A stretch of DNA of 64,000 nt from Symbiobacterium terraclitae. Its GTDB lineage: Bacteria; Bacillota; Sulfobacillia; Symbiobacteriales; Symbiobacteriaceae. The stretch is taken from the NCBI RefSeq assembly GCF_017874315.1, contig NZ_JAGGLG010000014.1, forward strand, positions 1-64,000, in the 5' to 3' direction. The position numbers and the translations under genes were made by a program. Numbering within the stretch: position 1 is the first letter of the stretch; the number at the start of each line of letters is the position of its first letter. This document shows positions 50,200 to 59,529 of the stretch, one piece after another. Under the pieces are notes generated by a model. That model did not search any database and had not been told where the DNA came from. It saw only the letters and a program-made list of their open reading frames with translations.

Positions 50200-50249
50200 C
50201 GCTGTTCTTCCTTCGCGCCAATCCCCCTATAGTCTACCCAGATTGACCC

Positions 50250-50279
50250 TTGCACTGTTTCCCATATCCATGTTATTGT
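50250..50279 (+). promoter_or_regulatory. Likely promoter of the LacI-regulated locus
   Basis: TTGCAC (50250-50255), 18 bases, then an extended TG-T-TATTGT (-10 at 50274-50279), lying 53 bases upstream of the regulator start. A competing -35 (TTGACC, 50243) is visible. Confidence 0.5.
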
Positions 50280-50299
50280 CTCCCTAGAGAAACACTCGT

Positions 50300-50314
50300 G
50301 AAACAATCCGTTTC
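50300..50314. promoter_or_regulatory. Possible LacI-family operator
   Basis: GAAAC-AATCC-GTTTC is an exact inverted repeat between the promoter and the regulator start; a related GAGAAACACTC half-site lies at 50287-50297. Candidate autoregulatory site. Confidence 0.4.
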
Positions 50315-50332
50315 CCAAAGGGGGCGCGGTCC

Positions 50333-51355
50333 GTGAAGCGCTGGTCCATCCGTGACGTCGCCCGGGTGGCCGGGGTATCCCCCGCCACCGTGTCCCGCGT
50401 CCTCAACAACAACCCGTCCGTCGCGCCGGACCTCGCCCGGCGGGTCCACGAGGCCGTCCGGGCACTCGAGGGCGGGCCGGCCGTGCCCCGGCGGATCCTC
50501 GTCGCCATGCCCCGGCGGCTCGAGACCTACGAGCCCGATCCCATGGGCGGCGCCTTCTACGGCCAGGTGCTCACCGGCCTGCACCAGGTCTTCCAGGAGG
50601 CCGGCCACGACCTCGCCCTGCTGCCCTACAACCCGGCCGACGGCGCGGAGGCCGTCATCCGGGTGCAGCAGGACCGGGCGGACGCCCTGGTCCTCATCGG
50701 CGCCGACGCCTCCGAGGAGCTGGCCCGGGAGGCCCAGCGGCAGTCGCTGCCCGTCATCGTCATCGACCGGCACGTGCGGGGCGTCGACTCCGTCATCTCC
50801 GACAACCTGGGCGGCAGCGAGGAGGTCACCGCCCATGTCCTCCGGCAGGGCTACCGCCGCCTCGCCTTCGTCAGCGAGTCCTTCGCCGACCCGTCCTTCG
50901 CCGCGCGCAAGCTGGGCTTCGAGCGGGCCGTGGCCGAGAGCGGCGTGGCGGGGGTCGACGTGCGCCAGTACGAGCTCGGCTTCGCCTGGTCGGACGCCCC
51001 CGCGGTGGTGGAGGAGCTCTGCCGCGCCTTCCGGCCGCCGTTTGCCATTGTCGCCGCCAACGACATGACCGCCCTGCACCTGCTCGGCATCCTCAAGGCC
51101 AAGGGGCTCTCCATCCCCGACGATGTGGGCCTCGCTGGCTTCGACGACATCGCCCAGGCCGGCCGGGTGGACCCGCCGCTGACCACCGTGCGGGTAGACA
51201 AGCTCGAGATGGGCCGCCTGGCCGCCCGGCGGGTGCTGGAGCGGCTGGAGGTGGCCGACCTCCTGCCCGTCACCATCACCATGCACGTCGCCCTGATGGA
51301 GCGGGCGTCCACCGCACTGCAGACCGTGCTTCAGGGAACCCGCCAGGAGGGCTGA
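50333..51355 (+). CDS. LacI-family transcriptional regulator
   Basis: A 340-residue LacI regulator. N-terminal helix-turn-helix and hinge: [30 protein letters not shown]; then the sugar-binding core with [50 protein letters not shown] and [20 protein letters not shown]. Effector likely a sugar handled by the downstream genes. GTG 50333 with AAAGGGGG upstream. First gene of the plus-strand mannoside-type locus and likely its repressor. Confidence 0.95.
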   Translation: MKRWSIRDVARVAGVSPATVSRVLNNNPSVAPDLARRVHEAVRALEGGPAVPRRILVAMPRRLETYEPDPMGGAFYGQVLTGLHQVFQEAGHDLALLPYNPADGAEAVIRVQQDRADALVLIGADASEELAREAQRQSLPVIVIDRHVRGVDSVISDNLGGSEEVTAHVLRQGYRRLAFVSESFADPSFAARKLGFERAVAESGVAGVDVRQYELGFAWSDAPAVVEELCRAFRPPFAIVAANDMTALHLLGILKAKGLSIPDDVGLAGFDDIAQAGRVDPPLTTVRVDKLEMGRLAARRVLERLEVADLLPVTITMHVALMERASTALQTVLQGTRQEG

Positions 51356-51417
51356 TCCGCCCCCGGCGTTCTCAGCGACCAGCCATGCCTGTCCAATCAT
51401 GTCAAGGGGGTATTGGG

Positions 51418-52743
51418 ATGAGACGGACTCCGCGACTTCTGGCCGCCATGGTGCTCTCGCTCTCGCTGCTCCTCTCCGCCTGCGGCGGCGGGAAGACCCA
51501 GCCGCCTGCCCAGCAGGGCGGGACGCAGCAGCCCACAGACCAGCAACCCGCAGCCCAGCAGCCCACCAACCAGCAGCCCGCACCTGCTGAGAAGGTGACG
51601 ATCCGGCTCGCCACCTGGGCCGGCGCCGAGGAGGCGAAGGAACTCCAGGCCGTCATCGACAAGATCAACGGCGAGGCCACCGACTACCAGATCGTCCACG
51701 AGCCCGCCCCGGCCGACTACTACACCAAGATCCAGACCATGTTCGCCGGCGGCACCGCGCCCGACCTGCTCTGGCTCGCCCAGGAGTACGTGGTGCCCTA
51801 CGCCGCCAAGGGCGCGCTGATGGACATCACCGACCGCCTGGCCAAGGACAGCCGCCCGGCCGCCAACCTCGACGACTACTTCCCGATGGTCCTTGAGCAC
51901 GCCCAGTACCAGGGCCGCACCTACGGCCTGCCCTGGATCGCCCAGCCCGTGATCGTCTACTACAACGAGGCGCTGTTCGACGAGAAGGGCCTGCCGTACC
52001 CGACCGACGACTGGACCTGGGAGGAGTTCCGGGAGCTCGCCGTCAAGCTCACCGACAAGGAGCGGGGCATCTACGGCACCACCTTCAACGGCTGGCCGCC
52101 GGTGCACATGTTCATCTGGCAGGCCGGCGGCGAGGTGATCTCGCCCGACCTGAAGAGCTCGCCCATCGACTCGCCGGAGGCCATCAAGGCGCTCGAGTTC
52201 TACAGCTCGATCATCTACAACGAAGAGGTCGCCCCGGCGATGGCCACCCTCAACGAGCAGGGCTTCGGCGAGATGTTCAAGGCCGGCAAGATCGCCATGT
52301 TCTTCGGCGGCGCCGCCGACGACCTCGACCGGGTCGAGGGCCTGCGGGTCGGCCACGTGAAGGTGCCGAAGGGCCCGGTCAACCAGACCACCTTCGCCTG
52401 GGCCGCCTCCACCGCCATCAACGCCAAGACCAAGTACCCCGACCAGGCCTACGACGCCCTGGTGGCCCTGACCGAGGGCATCCACAACTGGAAGATCGTG
52501 CCGCCGCGCAAGTCCATGGCCACGGCGGAGCAGATCGTGAAGAACGAGCCCCGGAAGGCGAAGGGCGCCGACACCATCATGCGGGCCGCCCCGGATATGC
52601 GGGCCTTCCGCATCATCCCGAACCACCCCGAGTGGGACACCATCTTCTGGGAGCAGCTGCAGGATCCGCTGTACAACAAGAAGGGCAGCGCCGCTGAGCT
52701 GGCCGGGAAGGCCCGGGCCGCCCTCGAGGAGGTCCTGCCGTAG
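51418..52743 (+). CDS. Sugar ABC substrate-binding lipoprotein
   Basis: A 441-residue binding lipoprotein. Signal ends in LSLLLSAC; an unusual Gln/Pro/Ala linker of about 35 residues ([17 protein letters not shown] and similar) precedes the two-lobed fold ([78 protein letters not shown]). ATG 51418 with AAGGGGG upstream. A strong hairpin lies between this gene and the permease gene, fitting higher expression of the binding protein. Confidence 0.94.
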   Translation: MRRTPRLLAAMVLSLSLLLSACGGGKTQPPAQQGGTQQPTDQQPAAQQPTNQQPAPAEKVTIRLATWAGAEEAKELQAVIDKINGEATDYQIVHEPAPADYYTKIQTMFAGGTAPDLLWLAQEYVVPYAAKGALMDITDRLAKDSRPAANLDDYFPMVLEHAQYQGRTYGLPWIAQPVIVYYNEALFDEKGLPYPTDDWTWEEFRELAVKLTDKERGIYGTTFNGWPPVHMFIWQAGGEVISPDLKSSPIDSPEAIKALEFYSSIIYNEEVAPAMATLNEQGFGEMFKAGKIAMFFGGAADDLDRVEGLRVGHVKVPKGPVNQTTFAWAASTAINAKTKYPDQAYDALVALTEGIHNWKIVPPRKSMATAEQIVKNEPRKAKGADTIMRAAPDMRAFRIIPNHPEWDTIFWEQLQDPLYNKKGSAAELAGKARAALEEVLP

Positions 52744-52754
52744 CGAGCGCACGC

Positions 52755-52791
52755 ACGGGCCGGCCCCCTGGTCCCCAGGCGGCCGGCCCGT
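52755..52791 (+). terminator. Intra-operon hairpin after the binding-protein gene
   Basis: ACGGGCCGGCC (52755-52765) pairs with GGCCGGCCCGT (52781-52791) and is followed by TTG. It probably causes partial termination or protects the upstream mRNA. Confidence 0.7.
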
Positions 52792-52818
52792 TTGCCAGAC
52801 ATGACGGGGGGAGTGTCG

Positions 52819-53811
52819 GTGTCCAATCCGTACGTCTACACCCTGGTGCACTGGCTCGTGACCGGTGCGGCCATGCTCGTCCTGATGCTGGTGGTCTACG
52901 CCTTCCTCCGGGCGCTGAAGGCGCGCCGGGCCACCGCCATCGGCTACGCCCTCATCCTGCCCTGGGTGCTCGGCTTCCTCATCTGGCAGGTCTACCCCTT
53001 CGTCTACTCGCTCTACCTCGCCTTCACCGAGTACGACGTGCTCACGCCGCCCAAATGGGTCGGCCTGGCGAACTTCGAGCGCATGTTCACCAGGGACATC
53101 CGGTTCTGGCCCTCGGTGCGTCTCACCGTCCTCTACTCGGTGATCAGCGTGCCCCTGGGGATGATCGGGGCCCTGGGCACCGCCACGCTGCTGGCGCAGG
53201 ACGTGAAGGGCGTGGGCTTCTGGCGGACGCTCTACTACGTGCCCGCGGTCCTGCCCGCGGCGGCCACCGCCCTGCTCTGGCGCTGGATGTTCGCCCGGCA
53301 GGGGCTGATCAACACCCTGCTCACGCCCATCTACCGGCTCCTCGGCACGGAGCCGCTCTCCTGGTTCTCCGACGAGCGGCTGGTGCTGCCCTCCTTCATC
53401 ATCATGTCGTTCTGGGGCGTCTTCGGCGCCAACACCGTCATCCTGCTTGCGGCGCTGAAGAACGTGCCCAAGGAGCTGAAGGAGGCGGCCCGGGTGGACG
53501 GGGCCGGCCCCTGGACCGTCTTCTCCCGCATCACCGTGCCGATGATCTCGCCCGCCCTCTTCTACGTGCTGATCATGGGCGTGATCGGCGCCATGCAGAA
53601 CTTCACGGCACCGCTCTTCATCACGACCCCCGGCGGCGCCGGCACCTTCCTGAACGTCTACGTCTACCAGCAGGGTTTCACCCAGTTCAAGATGGGCTAC
53701 GCCTCGGCCGTGGGCTGGTTCCTGATGGTGCTGATCCTCTTGCTCACCGCCCTGGTCTGGAAGTGGTCGGCCGCCTACGTCTACTACGAGGGCGAGATGC
53801 GCCGGAGCTGA
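52819..53811 (+). CDS. Sugar ABC permease, MalF type
   Basis: A 330-residue CUT1 permease with six spans after an N-terminal hydrophobic segment. EAA loop: ELKEAARVDGAGPWTVFSRI-TVPMISP. Mid spans include YYVPAVLPAAATALLWRWMF. Several GTGs are possible; GTG 52819 lies seven bases behind GGGGGGAG and is preferred. Partner of the MalG-type gene 19 bases downstream. Confidence 0.92.
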   Translation: MSNPYVYTLVHWLVTGAAMLVLMLVVYAFLRALKARRATAIGYALILPWVLGFLIWQVYPFVYSLYLAFTEYDVLTPPKWVGLANFERMFTRDIRFWPSVRLTVLYSVISVPLGMIGALGTATLLAQDVKGVGFWRTLYYVPAVLPAAATALLWRWMFARQGLINTLLTPIYRLLGTEPLSWFSDERLVLPSFIIMSFWGVFGANTVILLAALKNVPKELKEAARVDGAGPWTVFSRITVPMISPALFYVLIMGVIGAMQNFTAPLFITTPGGAGTFLNVYVYQQGFTQFKMGYASAVGWFLMVLILLLTALVWKWSAAYVYYEGEMRRS

Positions 53812-53830
53812 CGCGAGGGGAGGGATCCGG

Positions 53831-54679
53831 ATGCGGCCCAGGCTTTTCGACCTGCTGAAGTCCTTCGTCACCTACTTCCTGCTCACCCTGGGGGCGGCGG
53901 TGGTGGTGGTGCCCCTCTTCTGGATGATCTCCACCTCGCTGAAGGGGCCGGACGCGCTCTTCACCTACCCCCCCGAGTGGATTCCCAGGCCCCCGGTGTG
54001 GCGCAACTACATCGACGCCTGGAAGATGCTCCCGTTCGGGCGCTTCCTCTTCAACACGATCTTCATCACGGTGCTGGCCATGACGGCCGAGCTGCTGACC
54101 ACCTCGCTGGTGGCCTTCGGCTTCGCCCGCTTCCAGTTCCGGGGGCGCGACACGCTCTTCTTCATCCTGCTCTCCACCATGATGCTGCCGGGCGTGGTCA
54201 CCATGATCCCCAGCTTCCTGCTCTGGTCGCGCCTCGGCCAGGTGGACACCTTTGACCCGCTGACCATCGGCGCCTGGTTCGCCTGGGGCCCCGCCTACAT
54301 CTTCATGATGCGGCAGTTCTTCCTCACCATCCCGCGGGAGATGGAGGAGGCGGCGCTCATCGACGGGGCCAACGTGTTCCAGATCTACTGGCACATCATG
54401 CTGCCGCTGATCCGCCCGGCCCTCATGGCCATCGGCGTGCTCTCCTTCCAGGGCAACTGGAACAACTTCCAGGCGCCGCTGATCTACCTGAACACCATGG
54501 AGAAGTTCCCCATGATCCTCGGCCTCAAGTTCTTCGAGCAGTCGCTCTCGAAAGAGGCGCCGCTCTGGAACTACATGATGGCCATGTCGGTGCTGATGGC
54601 GGCGCCCATCCTGGGCCTCTTCTTCTCCGCCCAGAAGTACTTCATCGAGGGCCTGAACGTCGGCGCCACCAAGGGGTAG
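53831..54679 (+). CDS. Sugar ABC permease, MalG type
   Basis: A 282-residue CUT1 permease. EAA loop: EMEEAALIDGANVFQIYWHI-MLPLIRP; the ending YFIEGLNVGATKG is typical. GGGAGGGATCCGG precedes ATG 53831. Completes the importer; as in the first importer, no ATPase gene is present, so a shared ATPase elsewhere is expected. Confidence 0.94.
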   Translation: MRPRLFDLLKSFVTYFLLTLGAAVVVVPLFWMISTSLKGPDALFTYPPEWIPRPPVWRNYIDAWKMLPFGRFLFNTIFITVLAMTAELLTTSLVAFGFARFQFRGRDTLFFILLSTMMLPGVVTMIPSFLLWSRLGQVDTFDPLTIGAWFAWGPAYIFMMRQFFLTIPREMEEAALIDGANVFQIYWHIMLPLIRPALMAIGVLSFQGNWNNFQAPLIYLNTMEKFPMILGLKFFEQSLSKEAPLWNYMMAMSVLMAAPILGLFFSAQKYFIEGLNVGATKG

Positions 54680-54698
54680 CCGGGGGGAGGTGTGCCCG

Positions 54699-57287
54699 AT
54701 GCGGAGAACGCTGCGGTGGGCGCTCCGGCGCACGGGACTGCCGCTGCACGGGAGTCCGCCGCTGCGCCGGGTACTGGCCGCAGGCCTCGTCCTGCTCATC
54801 TTCATCCTCGCCGGCTGCACCTCCAGCCCCGGCCCGGCCCCCGGCCCCGTCCCGGAGCGAGTCGACATCGATCCCCCGTGGGGCCCCGAGGCGGTGGAGC
54901 GACCGATGCGCAGCGGCCTGATCAACCTGACCCACCTGAACAGCCTGGTCGAGCCCATGGAGGTGGAGGGGCGGGAGCTCTCCCTGGTCCACATCTACGC
55001 CGAGGCCCCCAGCTACGGCTGGGTGGACGCCAGCGACGAGGGCATCGCCTGCGTGGACGACGTGGCCCGCGCGGTCATCGTCTACCTCAACTACTACCGC
55101 GACACCGAAGACCCCGCCGCCCTGGCGCAGGCCCGCCGTCTGCTCAACTTCGTCCTGTACATGCAGGCCGAGGACGGCGAGTACTACAACTTCGTCACCG
55201 ACAACCGGGGGACCATCAACCGGACGGGCCAGACCTCCTACAAGGCCTGGTCCTGGTGGGCCGCCCGCGGGCAGTGGGCCCTGGCTGAGGGCTACGCCCT
55301 CTTCCGGGAGCTGGACCCCGAATACGCCGCCCAGCTGCGGGAGGCCTACCTCCGGGGCGAGGAGGCCCTGAAGGCGAGCCTCACCGGCTACGGCCGGTGG
55401 GATGAGCTGCACGGCGCCCGGGTGCCGGCCTGGCTCCTGGGCGGCGGCTCCGACCTCACGGCGCTGGCGCTCTACGGCCTGGCCGCCTGGTACGAGGCGG
55501 AGCCCAACGACCAGACCCGGGCGCTGATGGAGCAGCTGGGCGAGGCGGTGGCCGCCTACCAGCTGGGCTCCTTCGCCGAGTACCCCTTCGGGGCCCAGCC
55601 CTCCAACGCCGCTTCCACCGCCCTCTGGCACGCCTGGGGCAGCCACCAGGTGATGGCCCTGGCCCGGGCCGGACGGCTGCTGGGGCGGGGCGACTTCATC
55701 GCCGCCGCCCGCCAGGCCGCTGACTCCTTCTTCACCTACCTGCTGGTGACGGACCTGGTCAACGAGGCGGCGGTGAGCTTCCGGCGGCAGGGGCAGATCG
55801 CCTACGGCGCCTCAATGCTGGTCCACGGGTTCGACGAGCTCTACCGGGCCACCGGCCGGGCGGAGTACGCCCGCTACGCGGGGCTGGCCGGCTCCTGGTT
55901 CTTCGGCAACAACATCGCCGGCGTGGCCATGTACGACCCCGGGACGGGGCGCGGGTACGACGGGATCAACGGCGCCAACCCGTTCATGGTGAACCGGAAC
56001 GCCGGGGCTGAGTCCACCGTCGAGGCGCTGCTCTCGCTCCAGCGCATCGTCCGGGAGCCCGAGGCGGCCCGGTACCTGGAGTACCGGGAGGTCGGCCGCT
56101 CCTACGCCGCGGTGGTGGAGGTGGAGAGCGGCCAGCCGGTCTCCGGTTCCCCCGAGTACGGTCGGCGCGACTGGACCGGCGAGGCCACCTTCTCGGGCGG
56201 CCGCTACTACGCCCTGGCCCCCGGCGACGCGGTGGAGCTGGAGCTCCCCGTGGCGGAGGCCGGGGAGTACCACCTCTACCTGGCCCACGAGCGCCAGGCC
56301 GCCCCCAAGGACGCCGGCGCCAACACTGTGCACGCCGTCCGGGCCCCGGGCCCGGTGCACATCGACGGCATCCTGGATGACGCCGAGTGGGCGGGGGCCC
56401 CGGCGCACGCCGTGGAGCGGCAGGAGCAGCTGCTGCGGGGCCGCTCCACCTGGCCCGGCGCGGAGGCCGACTCGTTCCGCTTCCGCCTCATGTGGGACGA
56501 CGAGAACCTCTACATCGGCGCGGAGGTGCGCGACCCCGAGCACTGGCAGCAGAGCGTCGGCCCCGGCGTCTGGCAGGGGGATGCCCTCTGGGTCTACCTG
56601 GACACCGCCGGCGGCGGCAGCCGGGTGGACGTGAAGCTCACCTTCGCCCAGACCCCGCAGGGCCCCCAGGTGTGGGACTGGCGGGGCGGCGGCTTCCTCC
56701 CCGGCGCCCGCCTGGCGTTCCGGCAGCTGGACGGCGGCTACGTCTACGAGGCCGCCCTGCCGCTGGCCGCCCTGGGTCGGCTGGACGCACTGCCAGACCG
56801 GGCCGTACAGGCGGCCACGGGAGCTGTCTGGGTGGCGGGCATCGACGTGGGCCGCGGCGCCACCGGCGGCGGCTTCATGTGCTGGACCGGCCTCGACCCG
56901 GACGCGGCGGAGAACCACGCCCCGCTGGCCTTCGTCGCAGAGCCGCCCGCGCGGCAGGACGTGGTGGCCCCGGCCTCCCAGGGCCCGGCCGATGTGGCCG
57001 TGACGGTGGAGGTGGGGGAGCACGCTCCGCTGGTGCTGCACGAGGCCGTGAGCCCCGACCGCGACTACCTCTGGCTCGACCGCCTGACGGGGCTGCCGCT
57101 GCGCCTGGAGCCCGGCGTCTACCGGGTGCGCATCACGGGCAGCGGCGCCGATCCGGCGAGGCGCTCCGTGGTGGATGCGCTGTGGCTCGTGCCCAGCCGG
57201 CAGCGGAAGGTGCTGGCCGGCCCCGACGGGCGGCAGCTGGAGCTGATCCGCCACTGGAACGCCGGGTTCACGGAGTGGAAGGAGTGA
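54699..57287 (+). CDS. Lipoprotein with a six-hairpin glycosidase-like barrel and CBM9-like domain
   Basis: An 862-residue lipoprotein. The signal ends in FILAGC. Residues about 65-460 form repeated helical hairpins like a six-hairpin glycosidase (EAPSYGWVDASDEGIACVDD; TSYKAWSWWAARGQWALAEG; NRNAGAESTVEALLSLQRI). Residues about 540-740 form a CBM9/DOMON-like domain (VHIDGILDDAEWAGAPAH; RLMWDDENLYIGAEVRDPEH; WQGDALWVYLDTAGGG). Start ATG 54699, seven bases behind GGAGGTG. Probably binds or cuts an extracellular glycan for the importer; exact hydrolase family not assigned. Confidence 0.75.
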   Translation: MRRTLRWALRRTGLPLHGSPPLRRVLAAGLVLLIFILAGCTSSPGPAPGPVPERVDIDPPWGPEAVERPMRSGLINLTHLNSLVEPMEVEGRELSLVHIYAEAPSYGWVDASDEGIACVDDVARAVIVYLNYYRDTEDPAALAQARRLLNFVLYMQAEDGEYYNFVTDNRGTINRTGQTSYKAWSWWAARGQWALAEGYALFRELDPEYAAQLREAYLRGEEALKASLTGYGRWDELHGARVPAWLLGGGSDLTALALYGLAAWYEAEPNDQTRALMEQLGEAVAAYQLGSFAEYPFGAQPSNAASTALWHAWGSHQVMALARAGRLLGRGDFIAAARQAADSFFTYLLVTDLVNEAAVSFRRQGQIAYGASMLVHGFDELYRATGRAEYARYAGLAGSWFFGNNIAGVAMYDPGTGRGYDGINGANPFMVNRNAGAESTVEALLSLQRIVREPEAARYLEYREVGRSYAAVVEVESGQPVSGSPEYGRRDWTGEATFSGGRYYALAPGDAVELELPVAEAGEYHLYLAHERQAAPKDAGANTVHAVRAPGPVHIDGILDDAEWAGAPAHAVERQEQLLRGRSTWPGAEADSFRFRLMWDDENLYIGAEVRDPEHWQQSVGPGVWQGDALWVYLDTAGGGSRVDVKLTFAQTPQGPQVWDWRGGGFLPGARLAFRQLDGGYVYEAALPLAALGRLDALPDRAVQAATGAVWVAGIDVGRGATGGGFMCWTGLDPDAAENHAPLAFVAEPPARQDVVAPASQGPADVAVTVEVGEHAPLVLHEAVSPDRDYLWLDRLTGLPLRLEPGVYRVRITGSGADPARRSVVDALWLVPSRQRKVLAGPDGRQLELIRHWNAGFTEWKE

Positions 57288-57296
57288 CCGGATACG

Positions 57297-58463
57297 TTGT
57301 TCGAACCAGTGCGTCTCGGCATCTCCGGCCTCGGCGGCTTCGGCCGGTTCGCCCTGGACGCCCTCGCCCGCACCCCTGAGGTCCGGGTGGTGGCCGTCCA
57401 CGACGTCGACGGGGAGCGCGCCGTCCGGATCGGCGGCGCCGCGGGCGCGGCGGTCTGCTCCACCTACGCGGAACTGGTGACGCACCCGGAGGTGGAGGTG
57501 GTCTACCTGGCCACGCCGCCGTCCGCCCACGGCCCCCAGGCGCTGGAGGCCCTGCGGAACGGGCGCCACGTCTTCGTGGAGAAGCCGCTGGCCACGTCCC
57601 CGGACGAGGCCGACGCCATCGCACGCCTCGCGGCCCAGGCGGGGCGCAAGGTCGGCATCAACTACGTGCTCCGCTTCAACCCCATCTACCGGCTGGCCCG
57701 GCGCATCGCAGCAAGCGGGCTGCTGGGGTCCCTGCGCCACATGAGCCTGGAGAACGACGCCGCCGACGAGAACCTGCCTCCGGGCCACTGGTTCTGGGAC
57801 CCGGCGGTGAGCGGCGGCATCTGGGTGGAGCACGGCGTCCACTTCTTCGACATCGCCGCACACCTGGCCGGCGCCCGGGGCGAGATCCAGTACAGCCAGG
57901 CCTGGCGGCGGGCCCCCGAGGGCCCCGTCGACCGGGTGGTGGCGGTGGCCCGCTTCGGCGACGTCCCCGCCACCTTCTACCACGCCTTCGACAAGCCCGG
58001 CCGCATCGAACGGACCACGTTCCGGCTGGCGCACGACGTGGGCTACATTGACGTCCTCGGCTGGATGCCGGTGGCGCTGGAAGCCGAGGCGATCCTGGAC
58101 GAGGCCGGCCTCTCGGCGCTCACCGCCCTGGTCTCCGGCGGCATCCTGGAGATGGGGGCCGGGCGGACGGCGCCCATCCGGGCCGCCCTGGACCTGGTCC
58201 AGGGCTACCCGGGCCAGGAGCGGCGGACCCGCGGCCGGTGGGCGGACCGGGAGGTCAGCCACCGGGTGAGGCTCACCGTCGAGTGCCCCGAGGGCAAGAT
58301 GGCGGTCTACGCCCGGACGATCCAGGCCGGCGTCGCCGACTTCGCCCGGGGCGTGCGGGACCCGTCCTACCGGCCCGAGGTGACCCTGGCGGACGCGGCG
58401 GCCTCCCTCGGCCTGGCCGTGGCCGCCGCCGGCGGGGCGGTCTGCGCACCGACCGGCCCCTGA
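57297..58463 (+). CDS. Gfo/Idh/MocA-family oxidoreductase
   Basis: A 388-residue NAD(P)-dependent sugar dehydrogenase-like enzyme. N-terminal Rossmann motif LGISGLGGFGRFALDALA; EKP motif in HVFVEKPLATSPDEAD; substrate-side His pattern in GGIWVEHGVHFFDIAAHLAG. Such enzymes oxidise or epimerise sugars. The TTG at 57297 is 11 bases past AAGGAGTG; GTG 57309 is an alternative. Nine bases separate it from the lipoprotein gene. Substrate likely a mannose-related sugar, by context only. Confidence 0.9.
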   Translation: MFEPVRLGISGLGGFGRFALDALARTPEVRVVAVHDVDGERAVRIGGAAGAAVCSTYAELVTHPEVEVVYLATPPSAHGPQALEALRNGRHVFVEKPLATSPDEADAIARLAAQAGRKVGINYVLRFNPIYRLARRIAASGLLGSLRHMSLENDAADENLPPGHWFWDPAVSGGIWVEHGVHFFDIAAHLAGARGEIQYSQAWRRAPEGPVDRVVAVARFGDVPATFYHAFDKPGRIERTTFRLAHDVGYIDVLGWMPVALEAEAILDEAGLSALTALVSGGILEMGAGRTAPIRAALDLVQGYPGQERRTRGRWADREVSHRVRLTVECPEGKMAVYARTIQAGVADFARGVRDPSYRPEVTLADAAASLGLAVAAAGGAVCAPTGP

Positions 58464-58512
58464 TCCCGCCGCGCCGCATCCCGTACTCAACAGCAAGAAG
58501 GGGGCCCCGATT

Positions 58513-59439
58513 GTGCTGAAGCTCAAGCGCCTGTCGCAGCAGCCCATCCTCACACCGATCCGGGCGCACGCCTGGGAGCGGGAGGCCGTGTTCAACGCGG
58601 GCGCGCTCTACGAGAACGGGCTGTTCTACCTGTTCTACCGGGCGGCCGACAACCGCTTCCGCCTGGACCGCCCCGAACCGCGGCCGGAGGAGAAGTTCGT
58701 CTCCTCCATCGGCCTGGCGGTGTCGCGCGACGGCGTCAACTTCTCCCGGTTCGACCGGCCCGTCTTCACGCCCGCCACCGAGCAGGAGGCCTGGGGGGTG
58801 GAGGACCCGCGCATCACGCGCATCGGCGACACCTACTACATGCTCTACACGGCCTTCGGCGGCCGGGACTGGTATGACTACCGCCCGGCGATCGCCTGGT
58901 CGCAGAACCTCATCGACTGGCAGGGGCGGGAGATCCTGCTGGACGAGCCGAACAAGGACGTGGCCCTCTTCCCGGAGAAGGTGGGCGGGCGCTACGTGCT
59001 CCTGCACCGGCGCGAGCCCCACATCTGGATCGCCTTCTCCGAGGACCTGCGGCACTGGACCGACCACCAGGTGCTGATGGAGGCGCTGCCCGGCGGCTGG
59101 GAGGCGAAGAAGATCGGGGCCGCCGGCCCGCCCCACCGGACCGAGGCCGGGTGGGTGCTCTTCTACCACGCGGTGGACGCCGACCACGTCTACCGGCTGG
59201 GCGTGGCCCTGCTGGACCTGGAGGATCCCACCCGGGTCCTGGCCCGCTACCCGCACCCGATCCTCGAGCCCGAGACCGACTGGGAGCGGTACGGGCTGGT
59301 GCCCAACGTGGTCTTCTCGTGCGGCTCCGTGGAGAAGGACGGCGCGTACTACGTCTACTACGGCGCCGGCGACTGCTGCATGGGCGTGGCGGCCGTGGAC
59401 CGGTCCGCGCTGCTCTGGCACCTCACGCAATCGAAGTAG
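58513..59439 (+). CDS. GH130-family mannoside phosphorylase-type enzyme
   Basis: A 308-residue five-bladed beta-propeller enzyme of GH130. Typical motifs: NAGALYENGLFYLFYRAADN, SIGLAVSRDGVNFSRFDRPV, GVEDPRITRIGDTYYMLYTA (Asp general acid in the EDPR region), KVGGRYVLLHRREP and PNVVFSCGSVEKDG. GH130 enzymes phosphorolyse or hydrolyse beta-mannosides to mannose 1-phosphate. GTG start with AAGGGGG upstream. A second GH130 gene follows, the two-enzyme arrangement known for beta-1,2-mannooligosaccharide use in Thermoanaerobacter. Confidence 0.92.
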   Translation: MLKLKRLSQQPILTPIRAHAWEREAVFNAGALYENGLFYLFYRAADNRFRLDRPEPRPEEKFVSSIGLAVSRDGVNFSRFDRPVFTPATEQEAWGVEDPRITRIGDTYYMLYTAFGGRDWYDYRPAIAWSQNLIDWQGREILLDEPNKDVALFPEKVGGRYVLLHRREPHIWIAFSEDLRHWTDHQVLMEALPGGWEAKKIGAAGPPHRTEAGWVLFYHAVDADHVYRLGVALLDLEDPTRVLARYPHPILEPETDWERYGLVPNVVFSCGSVEKDGAYYVYYGAGDCCMGVAAVDRSALLWHLTQSK

Positions 59440-59529
59440 GGGCGCCGGCATGCCGGCGGCCACGGCAGCACGTCCCCGCACCGCCCCGTCTCTCGCACCT
59501 GCCCATCCCCATCAGGAGGCCGACGACGC

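Noticed and set aside
51397-53871. 824-residue minus-strand open frame antisense to the importer genes
   Set aside because: Shadow frame with biased composition; opposite-strand genes are certain.
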